From Alopecurus myosuroides (Eukaryota > Streptophyta > Magnoliopsida > Poales > Poaceae): DNA of 64,000 nucleotides. The translations under genes and the position numbers were made by a program. Within the stretch, counting starts at the first letter, position 1, and each line of letters opens with the position of its first letter. Location: contig CM054061.1 in assembly GCA_028641055.1 (NCBI GenBank), positions 34,343,877 through 34,407,876 of the forward strand, given 5' to 3'. The notes beneath the pieces are model-generated. The model saw only the letters and a list, made by a program, of their open reading frames with translations, did no database searches and was not told the origin of the DNA. Of this stretch, positions 32,060 to 43,600 are shown piece after piece.

Positions 32060-35000
32060 ATCTATTCAGTTTGAACTGTCGCGGGTGTGGGCACCCCGAG
32101 ACAGTTCAAGAAATAAGCAACTTAGTACAGTTGCACCGTCCCAATTTGGTTTTTCTCTCGGAGACCAAATTGTCAGATACGAGAGCGAGGGATTTGAGGT
32201 TTCGGCTTGGTTTTCAACATGCCTTCGCGGTGAAGAGCGAAGGATTAAGTGGTGGTCTTGCGCTCTTTTGGAACAGTGACTCAGTTGTGAATCTAAAATC
32301 CTTTAGTAAATCACACATTGATGTTTTGATCCAGAATGACTGCTTGGGACCGGTTGAGTGGAGATTTACGGGGTTTTACGGTGATCCCGTCAGGTCTCGT
32401 CGGAAAAGGAATTGGGAACTGTTAGAATTCTTGAGAAAGGAGTACGATAATCCCTGGCTGTGCGCCGGGGACTTTAATGAAACATTGGACGCAAGAGAAC
32501 AGTTTGGAGGGAAAATTCGAGAAGAGTGGATGATGGAAGGATTTCGAGATACTGCTGATTTATGTCGCTTTACCGACTTGGGTTTTAGGGGTACACCCTA
32601 TACATGGGATAATCGCCAACATGGACAGAAGAATATCAAGGTTAGGTTGGACAGAGGGTTTGGCGATGATCAATTCTTGGAAACCTTTGGAAATTCAAGT
32701 GTTACTCATATTCAAACAACCAAGTCTGACCACTGTGTTCTGCATATTTCCGTGGCGTCACATGCTTCCAACGAGAATAGGGGAGCCAGACAATTTCGTT
32801 TTGAAAATGCGTGGGTAAGACATGAGAATTATATAAAGGTGGTTGAGTCCTCTTGGGCTAGGCCGAATGGAAACTTGGCTGACGTATCGCATGCTCTAGG
32901 TGGGGTACGGAAGCAACTACAGACTTGGAGTACCACTGAATTTGGTAATGTACGTCGGCAACTCAAATCGCTGAGAGAAAGACTAGATAATCTGAGAGCT
33001 AGATCACTTGGCTCGGGTCCATCAAAAGCAGAAAGGAATATTATGATTCGTATTTCCGAACTTTTGTCTAGAGAGGAGATGATAGCCAAACAACGCTCGA
33101 GAGTACTATGGCTAAAAGAAGGAGATCGGAACACCTCTTTCTTCCACGCAAAAGCCAAGGAAAGGGCTAGGAAGAATAGGATCAGTTCACTTATTTTGGA
33201 TGATGGATCTACAGTTACATCGCAATCTGCAATTGAGGAGGCAGCAGCCGGTTTCTACCATGGCCTCTTTTCCAAAGAGGATGGAATTGAACCGGGGCTT
33301 ATTACTGAATTAGTGAATTGCAAAATTGATGCTAATATGAATGAACAATTATGCAGGGCAGTTACGGAGATGGAAATTGAACAAGCACTTTTTATGATGC
33401 ACCCGAACAAAGCGCCGGGTCCTGATGGCTTCACGGCGGGTTTCTATGTGAAGCATTGGAATATTCTGAAAACACCTATTTGCGAGGCTATTAAGGATTT
33501 CTTCGCCACTGGTTTTATGCCGGAGGAGGTAAACAAAACAGTACTGGTACTCATTCCGAAAGTGAAGGATCCGAAAACTCTTGGCCAATTTCGGCCTATT
33601 TCCTTATGCAACGTACTTTATAAAATTGCTTCCAAGGTCATGGCTATGAGGATGAGACCACTTCTGGATACGGTTATATCCGAGGAGCAAAGTGCATTTG
33701 TTCCTGGGCGGTTAATAACGGATAATGTCCTCACAGCATACGAGTGCATCCATTATCTAAAGAAAAAGAAAGGAAAGATTGGTGCATGTGCAATTAAACT
33801 TGACATGGCTAAGGCCTACGACCGTGTTGACTGGAATTATTTGAGGAAAATTATGGAGAAATTGGGATTCTCATCATGGTGGATAGAGAGAATTATGTCT
33901 TGTGTTAACTCGGCATCCTTCTCTGTTCGTGTCAATGGCGCCTATTCTGAAATTTTCAAACCATCTCGAGGGATCAGACAGGGAGACCCTATAAGCCCTT
34001 ATTTATTTCTCTTATGTTCTGAAGGCTTGACATGTCTTTTGAAATATTTTGGCGCAGGTTATCTTTCGAAGGGTATTAGAGTGGGGATCCATGCCCCCTG
34101 GATTTCTCACTTGCTGTTTGCGGATGATTGTCTGATATTTACACAGGCAAATTCTACTGGTGCTAGTCGGATTAATGACATCCTCGAGAGGTATCACAGT
34201 GGGTCTGGTCAATTGGTGAATAAATCGAAATCTGCCATATTCTTTAGCCAGAACTGTAACGAGGAGATGAAGCAGGAAGTCCACTTATTAACCAATATCA
34301 CCAAGGAAGCTCTAGTGGAAAAATATCTGGGATTACCCACTGCGGTGGGGCGGTCTTCGGATGATCAATTTGAAAGTATTCTTACAAAAATCAAGAGACT
34401 TGTAAATGGGTGGGTCTCTCAACACCTTAACAGTGCAGGAAGAGAGGTACTTATTAAAGCAATCTGCCAGGCTATTCCAACCTACTCGATGAGTTGTTTT
34501 AAATTGTCTAAAAAGCTTGTGAAGAAGATTACTGGTATTATTGCGCGCTTTTGGTGGGGAGGTGATGACAAAGTTAGGAAAATGCACTGGTGTAAATGGA
34601 GGGACATGGCTATACCAAAGTGTAACGGAGGAATGGGCTTTCGGGATCTTGAATTCTTCAACCAAGCAATGCTCGCTAAACAGGGTTGGAGGCTGCTTAC
34701 AAACCCTACCTCCCTTTGTGCTAAGATATTAAAAGGCAAATATTTCCACTCATCTGATTTTATGGCTGCAAGAAGGAAGAAGGGATCCTCGCTCACGTGG
34801 AGATCTATTCTCTACGGGAGAGAGGCTCTGAAGGTGGGACTGATTAAGAGAGTGGGGGATGGTTCTTCTATTAATGTGTGGGAGGACCCGTGGATCCCGG
34901 AGAATTTTAGTAAAAAACCTCTAAGAAGAGAGGATGATGGTAATTTATCGATGGTTCATGAGCTACTGGATCCCGGATCTAATACTTGGATCGAGGAGAA

Positions 35001-36144
35001 AGTGAGGAATTGCTTCATGCATGCTGATGCTGAAGCTATACTTCGGATACCAGTGGGTCTTTTTATGGAGGATACATGGGCATGGCAACCCGAAAAATTG
35101 GGCTTCTTTTCTGTAAGATCATGCTATAGGGCTTTAGCAAATACGAGGGACAATATGAGAATTGGAGCTTCATCGCAGAACCCACCATTATGGAAGAAAC
35201 TGTGGAAATTTCCAATTCCACCTAAGGTAAGAAACTTCTGGTGGAGAGTACTTAAGAATTATATACCAGCGAGAGATGTGCTGGCAAATAGACATATTGA
35301 GAGGCAGAGGAATTGCCACGAATGTGGTCAAGATGAGACTATTTTTCATGCACTCTTTAAGTGCACCTGGGCAAAGGTATTCTGGAAAGAAATTTTCGAC
35401 AGCACAGGGATTAAGGTACCAGATTTCCATCCTAGTAGCTGGGCTTTTGATCTCCTTGATGCCTCAAAAATACCTATTACTAGCGGCGCCACTATATTAT
35501 GCGGAGCTTGGTCGGTCTGGAGGGAGAGGAACGCAAGGAAACACGGTTCATCGCCAAGATCGTTAGCGCAATCTGTAAAATGGGCATGTGACTCAGCTAC
35601 GGACCTAAGCAGGTCGACTACTCGGGGAGCATGTTCCACTTCTAAACCGAAAAATTGGACTGCTCCGGTGGATGATATGTTAAAAGTGAATGTGGATGCG
35701 GCGTTTGATGCTCAGCTATGGCATGGTTCGACAGGGATTGCTGTCAGAGATAGGACCGGTAAGCTACAGATGGCCCAGGCCATTTGGTATTGTGATCAAG
35801 CATCGGCATTAGTTATGGAGGCTCTTGCGGTAAGAGATGGAATAAAAGTTGCCATCGACAGGGGTTTTCGGAAGATTGAAATTGAGACCGATGCGCAGGA
35901 AGTTGTTCATATGTGGAAGGAGGCGAATTTTGAGCGCTCCTTAATTGCGCCAATTCTGATGGAAATTAGCGAACTCTCAGGAAACTTTGATAGTTTTATA
36001 TTAAGCTATATCCCTAGGGAGTGTAACGTAGTAGCTCATCTTTGTGCTAAGTACTGTTCTACGGTTAGGAGGAGATGTTTGTGGGTCAACTATACCCCTA
36101 CCTTTCTTGATGCTTGTATCAGAAAGGATTGTAATCCTGACTAA
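32056..36144 (+). CDS. LINE2 ORF2: endonuclease, reverse transcriptase, RNase H
   Basis: This 1,362-residue protein carries out target-primed reverse transcription. An apurinic-type endonuclease occupies about residues 1-225 (SLNCRGCG, LSETKLSD, CAGDFNE, TKSDHCVL). The RT spans about 440-770, with NKAPGPDGF, KLDMAKAYDRVDW, GIRQGDPISPYLF and the catalytic FADD at 688-691. A zf-RVT segment has CHECGQDETIFHALFKC. The C-terminal RNase H starts near 1210 (VNVDAAF with Asp1214, MEALAVRDG, IETDAQE), and its last acidic position reads His in VVAHLCAKY, which occurs in this plant RNase H subfamily. There are no stops or frameshifts. The ATG overlaps the ORF1 stop. Confidence 0.95.
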   Translation: MNLFSLNCRGCGHPETVQEISNLVQLHRPNLVFLSETKLSDTRARDLRFRLGFQHAFAVKSEGLSGGLALFWNSDSVVNLKSFSKSHIDVLIQNDCLGPVEWRFTGFYGDPVRSRRKRNWELLEFLRKEYDNPWLCAGDFNETLDAREQFGGKIREEWMMEGFRDTADLCRFTDLGFRGTPYTWDNRQHGQKNIKVRLDRGFGDDQFLETFGNSSVTHIQTTKSDHCVLHISVASHASNENRGARQFRFENAWVRHENYIKVVESSWARPNGNLADVSHALGGVRKQLQTWSTTEFGNVRRQLKSLRERLDNLRARSLGSGPSKAERNIMIRISELLSREEMIAKQRSRVLWLKEGDRNTSFFHAKAKERARKNRISSLILDDGSTVTSQSAIEEAAAGFYHGLFSKEDGIEPGLITELVNCKIDANMNEQLCRAVTEMEIEQALFMMHPNKAPGPDGFTAGFYVKHWNILKTPICEAIKDFFATGFMPEEVNKTVLVLIPKVKDPKTLGQFRPISLCNVLYKIASKVMAMRMRPLLDTVISEEQSAFVPGRLITDNVLTAYECIHYLKKKKGKIGACAIKLDMAKAYDRVDWNYLRKIMEKLGFSSWWIERIMSCVNSASFSVRVNGAYSEIFKPSRGIRQGDPISPYLFLLCSEGLTCLLKYFGAGYLSKGIRVGIHAPWISHLLFADDCLIFTQANSTGASRINDILERYHSGSGQLVNKSKSAIFFSQNCNEEMKQEVHLLTNITKEALVEKYLGLPTAVGRSSDDQFESILTKIKRLVNGWVSQHLNSAGREVLIKAICQAIPTYSMSCFKLSKKLVKKITGIIARFWWGGDDKVRKMHWCKWRDMAIPKCNGGMGFRDLEFFNQAMLAKQGWRLLTNPTSLCAKILKGKYFHSSDFMAARRKKGSSLTWRSILYGREALKVGLIKRVGDGSSINVWEDPWIPENFSKKPLRREDDGNLSMVHELLDPGSNTWIEEKVRNCFMHADAEAILRIPVGLFMEDTWAWQPEKLGFFSVRSCYRALANTRDNMRIGASSQNPPLWKKLWKFPIPPKVRNFWWRVLKNYIPARDVLANRHIERQRNCHECGQDETIFHALFKCTWAKVFWKEIFDSTGIKVPDFHPSSWAFDLLDASKIPITSGATILCGAWSVWRERNARKHGSSPRSLAQSVKWACDSATDLSRSTTRGACSTSKPKNWTAPVDDMLKVNVDAAFDAQLWHGSTGIAVRDRTGKLQMAQAIWYCDQASALVMEALAVRDGIKVAIDRGFRKIEIETDAQEVVHMWKEANFERSLIAPILMEISELSGNFDSFILSYIPRECNVVAHLCAKYCSTVRRRCLWVNYTPTFLDACIRKDCNPD

Positions 36145-36279
36145 TTTTGGTTAAGGCGGCACGTTTCTGACGCACTCTTTTCCTCACCAGGGTACCTACG
36201 GGGACTGGGAGGTTTTTAATGAGGCGGCGTGCTGACCTAATATATTCTTGGTTTATCTCAAAAAAAAATGCACAAATCA

Positions 36280-36656
36280 GAGTGCTCACATCGTGAGCTA
36301 CGGACCGGTCAGTTGTCTCACGTCCATGCATGCGAGTGCGACCTCATCGTTTCCCCATATGCGCGCGGTTCTTGCTGAAAATAAATCATGCGACCTCACC
36401 TTTTTCCACATAGGTACGCGTTCGAGATAAATTGAGCGTCGTGTTGCCGGTAGTTTGTACTTAATGTGTTTCTATCCAGGGAGCACCTTCTTTTAAAATT
36501 CACACATAAGATGCATTAATTTCTTAAGCGATATCCTCGGTCTGGAAAATGACTTAATTGTAGCAGTACAATGAAGGACACCTCTTATTTAGTCTAGTAG
36601 TACAAAAAATATATGTTCTCCAATTTTCAGTGCCAATATGGAAACAGAGGGAAATT
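36280..36656. repeat. 1-kb tandem duplication, second copy (part after LINE2)
   Basis: Continues the duplicate interrupted by LINE2 and matches 29563-29938 base for base as far as I can see. It ends in the LINE1 target site (36643-36656). Confidence 0.9.
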
Positions 36657-36772
36657 TTTTTTGAGGAAAACAACGGAGGGCGAAAGGCCCACCTGAAATT
36701 TTTGTATTAATTGTAACACAAAGGGACTTTTACAAGGGGGGGGGGGTGGTGGGGGTGTTCTCTTTTTTACAG

Positions 36773-39700
36773 TCAGCCTGACATCACATCGCACCAAGAT
36801 AGGAGCGGGCTACAGTCCAGGCTGCGGGGCGCCCTAGACACCCACAAAAGGAGGTGTTCACGGACGACCTTGAAGAATTCCGAGGTGGTTGTATCCAAGC
36901 CGTCAAACACCCGACGATTCCGGGTCTTCCAGCTGATCCAGAGCAGGAGGGCTCCGGCGGTCGAGCGTAGCGGGGTAGGCCAGCCTGCGTAGGTGGCCAT
37001 GAAGTCGTCGAGTAGAGATTCCAGGTCAGGACCAGCCGATGGGATGGAGCAGGCAGCCCAAATCCTCTGCATCCGGGGACATCCAACGAACAGGTGCTGT
37101 ATATCCTCCGGAACCCCGGGGCAGAAAGGGCAGTCCGGGGATCGCAGGACCCCGAGGCGATGCAGGCGAGCCCGGGTCCTTGTCCGTTTGTGGCGAAGGA
37201 TCCACACGAAGACTCTGACTTTAACCGGACAGAAGTTGGTCCAGTTGAGGTCGTGCAGCGGCGGTCCACAACCGGACGAGCGGAGCAGGTGGTAGGCGTC
37301 CCTCGACCTGAACCGGGCGGAGGCGGCACCGATCAGCGTCCTGCTGTCGGGATCGGGGGCGGGGATGAATCGCGCAATGGCATCCCATGCAAGGCCCAGC
37401 TCAGCAGAAGCGACGGGGGAGAGACGGTCGCGCAAGGCGAGCGCGTCGAATCCATGTTGGAGTACCGCGCCCAAGGTGGCATGGGGGGCGAGGGAGTGCG
37501 AGTAAGCAGCGGGAAGGGCAGCTGCCAGCGACCCCGCCGAGGTCCACTTATCGTGCCAGAAGGAGGTACTCGCCCCATTCCCAACCCTGACCAAGGACAG
37601 TCCACGGAGGAGGGGGATGAGGGAGGCAAAACAACGCCACGTGGGGGTGGCTGAAGGAGGGGAGCTGCCAGAGTACCACCTCCGGACCCACACCGTCCAG
37701 GGGTTGTCCTCCCCAGACAGGAGCTTATGGGCTGTCTTAAGCAGGAGACAGGTGTTCTGGATGCCTAGGTCGAGCAAACCCAGCCCACCTTCCGACTTGA
37801 GGCGGCACGCGGTGTCCCACGACACCAGACAGTCGCCACCAGAGCACTTCTCCGCCGCTTTCCAGAACATGGCACGGCGCGGGCGATCCATCTTGGCAAC
37901 GGTACCCTTCGGAATCTCCAAGACAGACATGGCAAACGAGGGGAGGGCCGAGAGGACCGCCGAGGTGAGGGTCAAGCGACTTCCGGGGTCGAGGGTGCGC
38001 ACCCTCCAACTGGGAATCCGCCGGACAATCTTATCCGCAAGGAAGTCGAGAGCGCTTGCCGGAAGTTTGCGGTCAGACAACGGGAGCCCGAGGTACGTCT
38101 GAGGGAAGGAGGAGACGGGACATCCAAGGATTCCAGCAAGGGAGGCGGCGTCTTCCGGGGAGACACAGATCGGGACAAAGGTGCTTTTATGGTAGTTGAT
38201 GGCGAGTCCGGTCGCCGCTGAGAAAGCGTCCAGGGCACGCCGGAGGAGGGTGAGCTGCCCCCTGTCTGCACGGACCAGGATCAGTGTGTCATCGGCATAC
38301 TGGAGCACGGGGCAGGGGAGATCATCCACAAGGGGGTGAAGCAGGACGCCCTCGGGGTCCCGTTCTGCAACTCGTTGCCGGAGGAGGCTGGCCACAATTA
38401 GGAACAGGTAGGGCGAGAGGGGGTCTCCCTGGCGGAGCCCGTTCATGCACCGAATCCATCTTCCGGGAACTCCATTCAGCAAGACGGCGGCCTTCCCGGT
38501 TCGCAGGGTCTCTTGGATCCAAGATCGGAAGCGCTGTCCAAACCCGCGGGCCAAAAGAACCTCATCGAGAGCCGCCCAGCTAACGGAGTCAAACGCCTTC
38601 CGGAAGTCGAGTTTCAGGGCAATCGTGGGGGTTTTCCGGAGGTGGCAACACTGGATCAACTCTGCCGCATATAGGAAATTGTCGGAAATGCACCGCCCGG
38701 CCACGAAGCCCGATTGCTCGAGCCCCACAAGCTGACTGATGAAAGGCTGAAGCCTCGTGGTAAGGATCCGGGTGACCATCTTTATGACACAGTTCTGCAG
38801 GGAGATGGGGCGGAATCCATCAGCCGTCGTGACTAGCTCAGCCTTGGGCAACAGCGCGATAAACGCCTGGTTGAGCCCATCCAAGTGAGAGCGCCCATGA
38901 TAGAACTCTTCCAGGAACGCCAAGAGGTCGCCTTTGATCACATCCCAGAAGGCCTTGAAGAACCCAGGGCCGAAACCATCGGGGCCGGGGCTGCTGTTGG
39001 AACGCATGGAGAAGATAGCTTTCCTAAGTTCCGCCTCCGAGAAGGGAACTTCGAGAGCTTCCAAGCCAGGGACATGCGGGAGGAGCGACGCAAGGCGGGG
39101 GTCCCACCTTACATCTGGAATAGAGCCCAGGAGACCAGAGTAGAAGTCTCGCAGGATGCGCGCCTTGTCCTCATGGGTGGAGAAGGCACGGTCACCAACG
39201 TGCAGAGTCTTGATCTGGTTCCTCCTGAGTCTGGCCGAGGCATTCGCGTGGAAAAAGGATGTGTTCCCGTCTCCCAGCTTGCAAAGACGGTATGCATACC
39301 TCTGTCTCCAGTACGCGTCCAGCTTCTTGCATTCCGTCGAGAGATGGGATCGGACGTGCACACGGAGCCGCGATTCCGCAACAGTTAAGGCGCGGAGCTC
39401 TTCAATCGAGTCTAGCAGGGCGATGGCCCCCCGGCAGTTTTCCACCACCTCATGGGGCCGACGCCTAGATTTAGCCCACTTCTTGGACTCCGCTCGGGCC
39501 CATTTAAGCTTCCGTGACAAGCGACGCGCCGCCCCTTCCACCTGGTTGCTTGGTCTGGCCCAAACATCCGTAATCAGGGCTCGATACTCCGGCGAACGGG
39601 CCCAGTAATTTTCGAATCTGAAGGACCGCGAGGACGGCGCTTGTGACGAAGCCTCCACCAAGAGAGGAACATGATCCGAGGTGGTGCGGACGAGCGATCG

Positions 39701-40432
39701 GAGGGTGGAGTTGAACAGGCTGCCACCCCACTGTGGATTGATCAGTGCTCGGTCGAGGCGAACGAGCGTGGGGTTCGCCCGATTGTTCGACCAAGTGTAA
39801 AGGCGGTCGAGCAGGGGAAGTTCCTGGAGGACGAGGTCGTAGATGACGGTGTTGAAGGCGTCTGCCCCGGAGGCGTCGAAGGAGGCAGTGTTCTTGTCCT
39901 CGGGCCCGCGGACGAGGTTGAAGTCCCCCACGAGCAACCATGGAAGATCGCAACGCGGGGCAAGAGAGCGGAGCTCCTCGAGGAACGACTCCCGCTCGGA
40001 GGCAACGCACGGGGCGTAAACGTTTGTCACGGCAAAGCGCGAGCCGTCGGCCGCGAACTCGAAGAAGGAGGTAAGGGTGTACCTTAGTTCGATGTCCCGG
40101 TCGTGGGAGAAATCCGAGGGCCGCCACGCGGTAACGATCCCCCCGGAGGTTCCGGCGGCGAATTTCGCCGAGAAGTTAGAGAAGCCGGCGGGGAGGAACG
40201 AGGCAGCTTTCGAGGCGGGGACGTCACTCAATTTTGTCTCCTGGAGGCAAATGAGATTGAGACGCTGCGCGGAGAGGTTCTTCTTGACATCGAGGCACTT
40301 GTCGTGGTCATTCAGGCCTCGCGTGTTCCACGAACCCAGGAGGAGCTTCTTACTCATGGGGAACATAGGAGCACCTGGGGCGCGGGAGGGAGCGCGCCCT
40401 ACTACTATGTACACATACGCACCGGCAAGCAC
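36773..40432 (-). CDS. LINE1 ORF2: endonuclease and reverse transcriptase
   Basis: The frame is 1,219 residues; the likely start is Met23 or Met26, just before KKLLLGSWNTRGLN. The endonuclease has LQETKLSD, NVYAP, LLVGDFNLV and TTSDHVPLL. The RT has SSPGPDGFGPGFF, FRPISLQNC, KLDFRKAFDSVSW, LRQGDPLSPYLFL and the catalytic YADD at residues 712-715. The C-terminal zf-RVT domain (NFCPVKVRVFVWIL, CPFCPGVPEDIQHLFVGC) ends the protein without an RNase H. No lesions. The large plus-strand frames opposite it are antisense artefacts of GC-rich codon use. Confidence 0.95.
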   Translation of the reverse strand: MLAGAYVYIVVGRAPSRAPGAPMFPMSKKLLLGSWNTRGLNDHDKCLDVKKNLSAQRLNLICLQETKLSDVPASKAASFLPAGFSNFSAKFAAGTSGGIVTAWRPSDFSHDRDIELRYTLTSFFEFAADGSRFAVTNVYAPCVASERESFLEELRSLAPRCDLPWLLVGDFNLVRGPEDKNTASFDASGADAFNTVIYDLVLQELPLLDRLYTWSNNRANPTLVRLDRALINPQWGGSLFNSTLRSLVRTTSDHVPLLVEASSQAPSSRSFRFENYWARSPEYRALITDVWARPSNQVEGAARRLSRKLKWARAESKKWAKSRRRPHEVVENCRGAIALLDSIEELRALTVAESRLRVHVRSHLSTECKKLDAYWRQRYAYRLCKLGDGNTSFFHANASARLRRNQIKTLHVGDRAFSTHEDKARILRDFYSGLLGSIPDVRWDPRLASLLPHVPGLEALEVPFSEAELRKAIFSMRSNSSPGPDGFGPGFFKAFWDVIKGDLLAFLEEFYHGRSHLDGLNQAFIALLPKAELVTTADGFRPISLQNCVIKMVTRILTTRLQPFISQLVGLEQSGFVAGRCISDNFLYAAELIQCCHLRKTPTIALKLDFRKAFDSVSWAALDEVLLARGFGQRFRSWIQETLRTGKAAVLLNGVPGRWIRCMNGLRQGDPLSPYLFLIVASLLRQRVAERDPEGVLLHPLVDDLPCPVLQYADDTLILVRADRGQLTLLRRALDAFSAATGLAINYHKSTFVPICVSPEDAASLAGILGCPVSSFPQTYLGLPLSDRKLPASALDFLADKIVRRIPSWRVRTLDPGSRLTLTSAVLSALPSFAMSVLEIPKGTVAKMDRPRRAMFWKAAEKCSGGDCLVSWDTACRLKSEGGLGLLDLGIQNTCLLLKTAHKLLSGEDNPWTVWVRRWYSGSSPPSATPTWRCFASLIPLLRGLSLVRVGNGASTSFWHDKWTSAGSLAAALPAAYSHSLAPHATLGAVLQHGFDALALRDRLSPVASAELGLAWDAIARFIPAPDPDSRTLIGAASARFRSRDAYHLLRSSGCGPPLHDLNWTNFCPVKVRVFVWILRHKRTRTRARLHRLGVLRSPDCPFCPGVPEDIQHLFVGCPRMQRIWAACSIPSAGPDLESLLDDFMATYAGWPTPLRSTAGALLLWISWKTRNRRVFDGLDTTTSEFFKVVREHLLLWVSRAPRSLDCSPLLSWCDVMSG

Positions 40433-40605
40433 CTAAGACTATACATCGAGGCAAAAGAGCCGGCGCCCTGAAACACACGCTAGGGGGGGGAACTACTCGA
40501 CGACCCAGTTCGACGCTCACCACAACGCACTCGCGGGACAGCACGTCGGGGCGAAGAACGAAACAAAACGGGGCGGGGGTCGCCGTAGGCAGGCGATCAA
40601 CGAAC

Positions 40606-43600
40606 TCACTCATTGGCACCGTTAGGCACCAGGAGGGCGTCGTTGACGTCGTCCGCTGCGTCCTGCGGGAGCTGACAGGCGGCCACGATCGCTCTGATTT
40701 CCAGAGCCGAGAGCGGGGGCGGAGCGTCGCGAGCACGGCTGCCGTCGCCCATCTTCGAGTTCTTCAGCGCCACCGCCCGGTCGAGCATGCTGTGGAAGAC
40801 GGCGGGGGCGCGTTCCTTGAGACGCGCACTCGCGCGGGCTGGAGCAGGGGCCTCCGCGGCGGGGCGCTTGCCCCTACTCGCTGGGACGACGGCGCACAGG
40901 CTGTCACCTCCGTCCGCCCGGGCCGGACACGGCGGCTGCGCAGCGAGGGAGGGCGCCTGCGTGGCTGGAGCCTCCGAGACCACCGCGTCCGCGAGGACGT
41001 CCACAGACACCACGGTACCAGTGCCGCGCACCGCGGTGATCTTGTCGATGACCCCCACAGCTCCGGAGGCGAGGTTGACGTGGGCAAGGCCGCGCGGGCC
41101 GTGGGAGTCGGAGCACGCAAGGCGCCTGGGGACTCGGAAGTAGCCAGCTCCACTCGCGCCACGGACGAAGAGGTGGAAGAAGGTATCGCACGCGGCGACC
41201 TCCACCTCGGGCTCGCCATGGATGCCGCCCTCGGTGATGGAGGCGAACGGCTCCCCTTCAGCGCCCGAGGCGTCCGGCACCAGGAGGTACTCCTCCTCGA
41301 CGACGGCGGGCTGACGACCGCGGCTGCTCCCCGCTCCCGGAGTTCCGGCCGCGCCGAGCGGCATCAGCAGGCCGGGCATGGAGAACGCCGCGGAGCGGCT
41401 GGGTCCGCGCGGGGGACCACCGGGCCCACCTGGGGGGCCACGGGGGCCGTCAGACGGACCACCTGGGGGGCCGCCACCAGGGCCGTGGGGTGGTGGGGGC
41501 GGCGGCGGCGGAGCGGCGCCTTGGTCGAACGTCCACCGGCGGAGGCGCTTGACGGTGACAGCGGTGGCGTCCCCGTCCGCGTTCTTGACGTGCAGCACCT
41601 GCGGGATACAACAAAAGCGCTCATATTTGCACACGACCAGAACGGAGATGAATTCATTCCCGGCCATGCAAATCTCGGCGATCTCCATGGGATTGCCAAT
41701 GCCGACGACGGACGCGCGGATATGCGGGCGATTCCAGTGTTCCAGCGGGTAGGCGACGAGGGAGAGTGCGACGTAGCCTTCGTGGACGAACCGGAAGCGA
41801 TTAGGGGCATCCTCATGCCGCTCGAAGAAGACGCTGTGCTCCTGCACCTGGAACGGGCTCTCTTCCACAGCGAAGGCGCGGGACGCGGGCGTGCGGAACC
41901 GCACCAGCGTGGTGCCGTGGGCACTGGTCGCCGTCCGCGCCTCCATGCCGAGAGGGACTTGGAGGAAGAGAGCTTCCTGGACGAGGGGACCCGGCGAGGT
42001 GGCCTCCGGATCGACGTACGCGAATCCGAATTGCTCGAACGCGTGCATGTCGACGGGCGGCATGTAGACGTCGAGGTGCGCCGGGTGCACGAAGCCGTGG
42101 GGGAGATCACTCTCCGTCGAGCCGCCATCAGAGGATGCGCCGCCCAGATCGAAATGCGAGATTGGGGAGAAGCAGCCGGAGGGCGGCGGCTGCGCGGTTG
42201 CGGGAGGGGGTGGGGGTGGTGGCGGCGGCTGCGCGGGGGCTGCCGCGGGGGCGAACGGGTGGGGGGTGACGGGGAAGCGGTTGCTGGGTGGGTGGCGACG
42301 GGGCGGTGGCGTGATGTCGGGGTACGAAGGACGGCGGCGGTCCGCCATGGCCGCGGGGGGCGCCGAGCGACCTCGGGCAGGGTTGTCGGGGCAGTCGTTC
42401 GCCCGGTGGCCTGAGACCTTGCACAGGAGGCAGGTGATTGGGTCACGGCACTCGCGGAGGAGATGTCTTCGTGACAAGCAGCGGTAGCAGCGGCGGTGGA
42501 AGTTAAAGGGCGGGCGGAGAGGCGCAGGCGGAGAGGCCGGGGTGGAGGAATTTTCGAGACGAAGGGGGGTGAACGGGGAGGGGTTTGACTTCAGGGCTCT
42601 GGCAATGTCAACCCACGTCCTGCCCGTGCGATCTAGATCGGACGGCGGGAAGGACTGGAAGGCGGGGTCGGCGCGGGGCGACGTGGCAAGCGGGGGTGGG
42701 GATTTTTCACCGCGTGGCTCGGGCGAGGCGGACAGCTGTGGTGGGGGCGACACGGCAGAGGTAGATCGAGCGGGGCGAGCGGCTGTTGGCGCAGCACGTG
42801 TAGCTGGGGTAGGGCAACGGGCCCCAAAGGTAAGCGGCAGGTGGGGGAAGCTGCTTTCCGCGTCTGGGTGTGGAAAGGTCAACTGACCAAACGCCCACGT
42901 CAGCGGAGCGGTTTGAACATCCGACCGTTGGGGGCAGACCGCGAGCGCACGCCGGAAGCGGAAAAGGACGCCGGCGAAGACGAACGCACGCCGACGCAGG
43001 AGAGCCGCCGCGACCTGGGGGGAGGCGACGGTGGTGCGGAACACACCGGGGGCTACTTCCTCCGCGCGGAATCGATCGGAGAAGGAGGAGAATAAGTACG
43101 TGAGGCCGTTGGCGACGACGAACTTGTTCACAGGGCGGTCCGCCGGATCGCGTACGACAAAGACGGCGACCGGCACGCAAGAGGGGGAGGGATGCGGCCA
43201 GGAGCAAACGGGGGAGGCAAAGCGGCGGCGGATGCGCGCGGCGAAGATCTCACCGGGCCGCTTGGAGAAGACACGGCGGAACGCGCGCGGGGACACCTTC
43301 CCCGGACCAGCCTCGGGGGCGGTGAGCCAGGACGGCGGCAGGACGCGGGGTGAGGTAGGCCGACACGGGGTGGGGTGGGACGAGTACCTGCGTGCGGCGG
43401 AAGGCGGGGCCACGGGGGGAGAGGTGCTCCCGCGGGGCGCGGTCGCCGGGACGAATGGAACAGAGGCCACGGCCGCCGGCGCGCCTGAAGCAGGGGACGC
43501 GCCCCTACCGTCGGACCGCGGGGGAACTGGGCCACAGATGCCGGGGGGCGGGGTGTGGTCTTGGCTTTTGGTGTCGCCCTCGCCGGCGGAGGCGACGGGG

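Larger units (their letters stand above)
30561..36265 (+). mobile_element. LINE2: full-length plant LINE
   Basis: A 5,705-bp element is flanked by the 14-bp target duplication AAATGCACAAATCA (30547-30560 and 36266-36279), with an A-run at its 3' end. It has a 278-bp 5' UTR and two intact ORFs that overlap by ATGA. It inserted into the second copy of the 1-kb duplication only; the first copy is uninterrupted at 29562. It is a recent insertion and looks competent by sequence. Confidence 0.95.

Noticed and set aside
40792..42414. A 540-codon open frame on the plus strand
   Set aside because: It lies opposite the GC-rich LINE1 ORF1. Its composition (Gly, Arg, Glu, Val repeats) is what antisense of Pro/Ala/Arg-rich codons gives, and no domain is visible.
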